Below are positions 60,024 through 64,000 of a DNA stretch of 64,000 bases, piece after piece. The stretch is taken from assembly GCA_949878745.1 (NCBI GenBank), contig CATLBH010000003.1, positions 49,958 through 113,957 of the forward strand, read 5' to 3'. Below the pieces are notes generated by a model. It had not been told where the DNA came from. It saw only the letters and a list, made by a program, of their open reading frames with translations, and made no database searches. This stretch comes from an uncultured Ruminiclostridium sp. (GTDB lineage: Bacteria > Bacillota > Clostridia > Oscillospirales > Ruminococcaceae). Each line of letters starts with the position of its first letter. Position 1 is the first letter of the stretch. The translations under genes and the position numbers were made by a program.

Positions 60024-60130
60024 ATGAATTTAATTCCTCTCAAGGTCTTTTTGCCTTAGGGAGTCCCATTTTGAATAATACTTTCTTCAAATTGAAAAAA
60101 ACGCAAGGTTTTAGCGGATAATTTAAAAAT

Positions 60131-60172
60131 AATTCCAACTTAAAAAGGTTAATTCCTTTTTAAGTTGGAATT
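60131..60172. other. perfect 18-bp hairpin before a type-B lipoprotein gene
   Basis: AATTCCAACTTAAAAAGG and its complement around TTAATT, ending 8 bases before the ribosome site. Only the right arm remains before the genes at 60934 and 61865; a variant pair is at 57486-57515. It may control translation or be a recombination point. Confidence 0.6.
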
Positions 60173-60191
60173 TATATAAGGAGCGAAAACT

Positions 60192-60842
60192 GTGAAAAAT
60201 TTAAAAAAGCTTATCATTATATCGGTTTTGGTAATATCATGCGCGCTTACCGCATGCAGTAAGCCTTCCGTTCCCGCCGCGCCCGGCGCTAAAGGAACAA
60301 CGGAAAGCGAACCCTTTATTTCTTCGGAGCCGGATTTATCCGATACCCAATCGAATTTATCCGATACCGAATCGAATTTCTTCGATGCGGAGCAAACAAC
60401 GAGCAAAGAAACAACGCCTGTCAATTTGCCGCTCGAAACAATCGAGGAGGAACAGACTTACAGCGACCCATGGACGTCTTTTGATGAAATGATTCGTCTC
60501 GATCAGGAGCTTTTGAAAACATTGGAGGAAGACAAGCCTTGTGTAATGGTTTATTTGCATTTTGATATAGAAGCCGCTCGAAACGAATACAAAGAAACAT
60601 ATCCGAAGATTAAAAATGACCCTATTTATTTGTGTAGGTTTTTATCTAAAAGAGCAAATAAGCTCGTATGCGAGGTGACGAGCGATTATGGCATTATATT
60701 TGTGGAACCAAAAATATGGGTTATGATGGTAAGTTTTCGGTGTAAACCTAATAAGGATACCATATCTTTGCTTTTAAATGATCCGCGCGTTATTGCAATT
60801 TATTATTCTGTCGGGGAATATCCTGCCGGGTATGACTTTTAA
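60192..60842 (+). CDS. type-B small lipoprotein with I9-like domain
   Basis: A 216-residue lipoprotein, GTG start, AAGGAG upstream, lipobox LTAC (Cys22). The linker differs from type A and contains repeated SDTQSNL / SDTESNF units. The C-terminal domain (CVMVYLHFDIEAA to LLLNDPRVIAIYY) has the same I9-like layout as type A, with a longer tail GEYPAGYDF. It follows the subtilase gene. Compared with its copy at 61865 the first 370 bases are the same and almost all differences fall in the I9-like domain. Confidence 0.75.
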   Translation: MKNLKKLIIISVLVISCALTACSKPSVPAAPGAKGTTESEPFISSEPDLSDTQSNLSDTESNFFDAEQTTSKETTPVNLPLETIEEEQTYSDPWTSFDEMIRLDQELLKTLEEDKPCVMVYLHFDIEAARNEYKETYPKIKNDPIYLCRFLSKRANKLVCEVTSDYGIIFVEPKIWVMMVSFRCKPNKDTISLLLNDPRVIAIYYSVGEYPAGYDF

Positions 60843-60933
60843 GACAAACGATGATGGCGTTGATGCTTTTATCGATTTCGGGTTTTTGGAAAGGTGACTT
60901 TTTAAGTTGGAATTTGCATAAGGAGAAAAAACT

Positions 60934-61539
60934 GTGAAAAATTTAAAAAAGCTTATCATTATATCGGTTTTGATAATATCATGCGCACTCACCGCTTGCA
61001 GTAAGCCTTCGAATCCCGCCGTGACAGGCGCTGACGAGAAAACCGAAGGTGAAGTATTTAATTCTTCACAGTCGGATTTCTCCGATACGGAAGAAACGAC
61101 AAGCGAGGAAACAACGAGCGAAGAAACAACACCTGTCAATTTGCCGCCCGAAACAACAGAGGAGGAGACTTACAATGACTTTTGGCGGCCGTCTTTTGAT
61201 GATCCTGTTTTTCTCGATCAGGAGCTTTTGAAAACAGTGGAGGAAGACAAGCCTTCTGTAACGGTTTATTTGTATTTGGATGAAGAAGCTGCTATCAGCG
61301 AATACAAAGAAACATATCCGAATATTTTAAATGACCCCCTTAATTGGAGTAAGTTTTTAACTGAAAGGGCAGATAAGATCGTACGCGAGGTGGAGAGCGA
61401 TTACGGCATTAAATATGTGGGAGCGTATCTATGGGGTATAGTGGTATATTTTTCGTGCAATATTGATAAGGAAACCATTTCTTTGCTTTTAAACGATCCG
61501 CGCGTTATAGGAATTGATCATCTTTTTTCGGCGCAATAG
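60934..61539 (+). CDS. type-A small lipoprotein, second copy
   Basis: A near-identical copy of the gene at 57531. Amino acid changes are few and lie in the last 50 residues (AHIWGIVVSF to AYLWGIVVYF, INHL to IDHL). The stop TAG and the following open stretch are also the same, but the subtilase gene that should follow is reduced to a stub. Confidence 0.75.
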   Translation: MKNLKKLIIISVLIISCALTACSKPSNPAVTGADEKTEGEVFNSSQSDFSDTEETTSEETTSEETTPVNLPPETTEEETYNDFWRPSFDDPVFLDQELLKTVEEDKPSVTVYLYLDEEAAISEYKETYPNILNDPLNWSKFLTERADKIVREVESDYGIKYVGAYLWGIVVYFSCNIDKETISLLLNDPRVIGIDHLFSAQ

Positions 61540-61608
61540 ACTCTTAGGATAAAAGATGACAGCGTTAATGCTTTTGTCGATTTAAAATTTTTAGAAAGGC
61601 GATTTTTT

Positions 61609-61833
61609 ATGAAAAAGTTTATATCAGTTTTTGCGATTTTATTGCTCCCCCAATTAACTCTTGAAGATTTTATGCGGCGAGCGTCTGTCGAAAGACGAGG
61701 AAGAAAGCCGCAGGAATATGTGCATATTTCAAGGATTTCCGACGAAGTGTTTCGGCAGCCGAGCAAGCGGAAAAATTAAAGAGTTAGTTGGGGGAGCAAT
61801 ATGTATTGTTAAGTGTTATGTCATTTTGCTTTT
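61609..61833 (+). pseudogene. subtilase gene stub carrying an inserted element
   Basis: MKKFISVFAILL matches the start of the 58206 subtilase, then a 158-bp element intervenes; after it, TGTTATGTCATTTTGCTTT resumes the signal-peptide sequence and jumps at GCTTT into the leader of the next lipoprotein gene (TTTTAAGTTGG). Everything from residue 20 on is lost, probably by recombination between short matching sequences. Confidence 0.8.
61642..61799. mobile_element. 158-bp MITE-like element with 21-bp inverted ends
   Basis: Ends begin TTGCTCCCCCAA at 61642 and are repeated inverted at 61779-61799 with a single mismatch in 21. An inner hairpin (GCGGC ... GCCGC, with TCGAAAGA) is present. The site without the element is seen at 58236-58262. 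No transposase inside. Confidence 0.75.
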
Positions 61834-61864
61834 TAAGTTGGAATTTATATAAGGAGCGAAAACT

Positions 61865-62515
61865 GTGAAAAATTTAAAAAAGCTTATCATTATATCGGTT
61901 TTGGTAATATCATGCGCGCTTACCGCATGCAGTAAGCCTTCCGTTCCCGCCGCGCCCGGCGCTAAAGGAACAACGGAAAGCGAACCCTTTATTTCTTCGG
62001 AGCCGGATTTATCCGATACCCAATCGAATTTATCCGATACCGAATCGAATTTCTTCGATGCGGAGCAAACAACGAGCAAAGAAACAACGCCTGTCAATTT
62101 GCCGCTCGAAACAATCGAGGAGGAACAGACTTACAGCGACCCATGGACGTCTTTTGATGAAATGATTCGTCTCGATCAGGAGCTTTTGAAAACATTGGAG
62201 GAAGACAAGCCTTGTGTAATGGTTTATTTGCATTTTGATGTAGAAGCCGCTCGCAAAGAATACAAAGAAACATATCCGAATATTAAAAATGACCCTATTT
62301 ATTTGTGTAGGTTTTTAGATCGAAAAGCAGATGAGATCGTATGCGAGGTGACGAGCGATTATGGCATTATATCTGTGCAACCAGAAATATGGGTTATGAT
62401 GGTAAGTTTTTGGTGTAAACCTAATAAGGATACCATATCTTTGCTTTTAAATGATCCGCGCGTTATTGCAATTTATTATTCTGTCGGGGAATATCCTGCC
62501 GGGTATGACTTTTAA
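61865..62515 (+). CDS. type-B small lipoprotein, second copy
   Basis: Same length and leader as the gene at 60192. In the I9-like domain it carries about a dozen replacements, such as SKRANKL to DRKADEI, K to N, F to S, E to Q, K to E and R to W, with hardly any silent changes. Followed by the shared trailer and a subtilase stub. Confidence 0.75.
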   Translation: MKNLKKLIIISVLVISCALTACSKPSVPAAPGAKGTTESEPFISSEPDLSDTQSNLSDTESNFFDAEQTTSKETTPVNLPLETIEEEQTYSDPWTSFDEMIRLDQELLKTLEEDKPCVMVYLHFDVEAARKEYKETYPNIKNDPIYLCRFLDRKADEIVCEVTSDYGIISVQPEIWVMMVSFWCKPNKDTISLLLNDPRVIAIYYSVGEYPAGYDF

Positions 62516-62559
62516 GGCAAACGATGATGGCGTTAATGCTTTTGTCGATTTCGGGTTTT

Positions 62560-62625
62560 TAAAAAAAGTTATATCAATTTTAGCAATTTTATCTATCATT
62601 ATGTCATTTTGTTTTCAAACCGTAA
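62560..62625 (+). pseudogene. second subtilase gene stub
   Basis: AAAAAAGTTATATCAATTTT to CAAACCGTAA matches the signal-peptide codons of the 58206 gene, lacking its ATG. It breaks off at 62625 and continues as the 103-bp sequence shared with 28681-28881. It marks the right end of the array. Confidence 0.75.
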
Positions 62626-62630
62626 CATTC

Positions 62631-62733
62631 TGCGTTGGGTCACTCCTCAGCGTTGCCCTGTTTCGCTGCGTTTTTAGTATTGCATTATTTTATGGGGATT
62701 ATTCGTATTTACACAGTTTATTTTTCAGACCCT
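62631..62733. repeat. uninterrupted copy of the sequence at 28681-28881
   Basis: Reverse complement of the sequence around copy C of the twin-hairpin family, but without that insertion: it runs straight through GGGTCTGAAAAATAA. It shows the empty target site. No gene is seen between 62516 and 62810 apart from this and the stub. Confidence 0.85.
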
Positions 62734-62810
62734 TGTGAGATAGATTTTGTGTTTTTTAAATTTTAATCATTGCTTTCTCCGTAATAACTCCTTCCAAAAT
62801 ACACGTCACT

Positions 62811-63150
62811 TTAATAAGCTAAATAATGCTGTACAAATGAATCTATATCTTTATACCGTTCTACCTGTAAATTTACCTTCTGATATTCATTCAAATAATC
62901 ACCTAACAGGTTATCAAACTCATTAGCCGTTTTTTTAAGGTTTTTCGGATCATAAAATTTTAACGCATTATATTCGGCAATATTCACTTCTTCACTTATA
63001 GCGGAAACCATTGCGTTAAAACTACACAGGCTCATAAAAGCAAGGTGATTGTTATTTTCTTCCGATGCAATATACATTTTATTACGCCAATTTGAAAACA
63101 TTTCTTCATATGTGCCGTTGATGAAATCTGCCGTTACTTCTTTTTTTAAC
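62811..63150 (-). pseudogene. C-terminal fragment of an unrecognised protein, cut by an IS
   Basis: About 112 codons in frame (EVTADFINGTYEEMFSNWRN to FVQHYLAY and stop), mostly helical, with a motif-like HLAFMSLCSFN. The upstream part is replaced by the transposase sequence from about 63150. I do not recognise the family; it might be a nucleotidyltransferase-like C-terminal domain, but I cannot support that. Confidence 0.6.
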
Positions 63151-63155
63151 GGCAA

Positions 63156-63857
63156 AGCAAAGCGCCGGATGCAACAACACTTTTGAAATTCCGACATCTG
63201 TTGGAAGAAAACAATATTGGAGAAGAATTTTTCAAAGCAATAAACCGTGTAATGGAAGCGACAGGGCACATCATGCATGGTGGTACGATAGTTGATGCGA
63301 CAATAATAAACGCGCCAAGTTCAACTAAGAAAAAGGATAAAAAACGCGACCCCGAAATGCACCAAACCAAAAAAGGAAACGAATGGAAATTCGGAATGAA
63401 GTGTCATATCGGAGTTGACGCGGGAACCGGGATTGTTCACACTATTACAGCAACATCGGGGAATGTTCACGATATTTTCGAAGCTTCAAAACTATTGCGT
63501 GAAGATGATGAATTTGCATATGGTGATTCCGGATATATTGGCATTGAAAAGCGTGAGGAGATAAAAAACAATGAGCATTTCAGCAAAATAGATTTTCGTA
63601 TAAATCGGCGTCCGAAAAGCCTTCCCAGGGTTTCCGACAATGCGATAGATTGGGAAAGATATATTGAAAAACGCAAATCATCGGTGCGCTGCAAGGTTGA
63701 GCATGCATTTAAATATATAAAAGATACGTTTAACTTCCGCAAAGTTCGGTATCGTGGAATTGCGAAAAATTTAAACAAGTTGAACGTGTTGTTTGCGTGT
63801 GCCAATTTGTTGATGGTAAAGCGCGCAAATAAAGATTTCAAACCGATTATGGGATAA
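63156..63857 (+). mobile_element. IS5-family transposase, 5' truncated
   Basis: Encodes the C-terminal 230 residues of an IS5-type DDE transposase: KAPDATTLLKFRHLLE, TIVDATIINAP (first Asp), GDSGYIG (second Asp) and VRCKVEHAFKYIK (Glu). The N-terminal DNA-binding part is missing and no start codon fits, so it is inactive on its own. Inverted ends were not found. It may belong with the shared 103-bp sequence as a once larger IS insertion. Confidence 0.88.
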
Positions 63858-63884
63858 CTATACCCTTTTTTAAGGGAAATACAT

Positions 63885-63922
63885 AAAAAAGAGGGAGTTT
63901 TTGGATGATTTCCCTCTTTTTT
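63885..63922. terminator. terminator after the transposase
   Basis: AAAAAAGAGGGA and its exact complement around a 14-base loop. Works in both directions. Nothing is recognised from 63923 to the window end. Confidence 0.75.
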
Positions 63923-64000
63923 GCATAATTTTCGGTTTATAATTGTTTTTTTACTTTTCACAGTGATTTGGTGTTGTAGGATGGTAATTATTCAGTGTTT

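Overview
The window looks like a chromosome piece from a low-to-mid GC Gram-positive anaerobe of the Clostridia, most likely an Oscillospiraceae/Ruminococcaceae-type gut or rumen bacterium. The evidence is strong AAGGAG-type ribosome binding sites throughout, a dcw cluster running mraZ to ftsZ, a MurE carrying the DNPR motif of meso-diaminopimelate-adding enzymes, ClpC, a DUF815 ATPase, Cys/Gly-rich small-protein genes and several polysaccharide-handling enzymes (GH43, GH18, GH94). I see no rRNA, tRNA, CRISPR array or phage.

Layout: 0-8.3 kb is a minus-strand accessory block (ABC ATPase end, GH43, AraC remnant, GH18 chitinase, two GNAT genes with a short upstream peptide gene, an S41 peptidase-like protein, a flavoprotein). 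8.4-10.9 kb is a GH94 disaccharide phosphorylase with a palindrome inside its promoter. 10.9-18.3 kb holds an XRE regulator, a TetR-MFS pair, a membrane acyltransferase, clpC and a Cys-rich small protein. 18.5-26.7 kb is housekeeping (typA, dusB, DUF815 ATPase, a BtuF-like lipoprotein, alaS, hinT). 26.7-29.4 kb is an unstable stretch with an XRE regulator, repeats and a broken transposase. 29.4-43.5 kb is the cell-division/cell-wall cluster, transcribed on the minus strand from a promoter with three GTGG boxes exactly 20 bp apart. 44.4-48.2 kb is a TroABCD-type Mn/Zn importer, followed by a convergent XRE-methyltransferase fusion.

49.2-62.6 kb is the most unusual part. An ECF sigma factor and membrane anti-sigma factor are followed by two small secreted proteins, two tandem paralogous 478-residue lipoproteins, a two-permease plus ATPase ABC-2 exporter, and then a rearranged array of small lipoproteins alternating with a divergent secreted subtilase and its deleted copies. 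The small lipoproteins end in a domain that looks like a subtilisin propeptide (inhibitor I9 fold). I infer a surface system in which lipid-anchored I9-like proteins act on the neighbouring subtilase, whose catalytic Asp is replaced by Glu. Paralogues share almost identical leaders but differ by mainly amino-acid-changing substitutions in the I9-like part. The array ends at a gene broken by an IS5-type transposase.

The window is also rich in non-coding repeats: a twin-hairpin family (six sites) with a conserved core between two hairpins whose arms change but stay paired, at least two families of small elements with 21-bp inverted ends, and a ~425-bp inverted repeat around a terminator. One twin-hairpin copy can be compared with an uninterrupted copy of its target elsewhere in the window, which indicates mobility.
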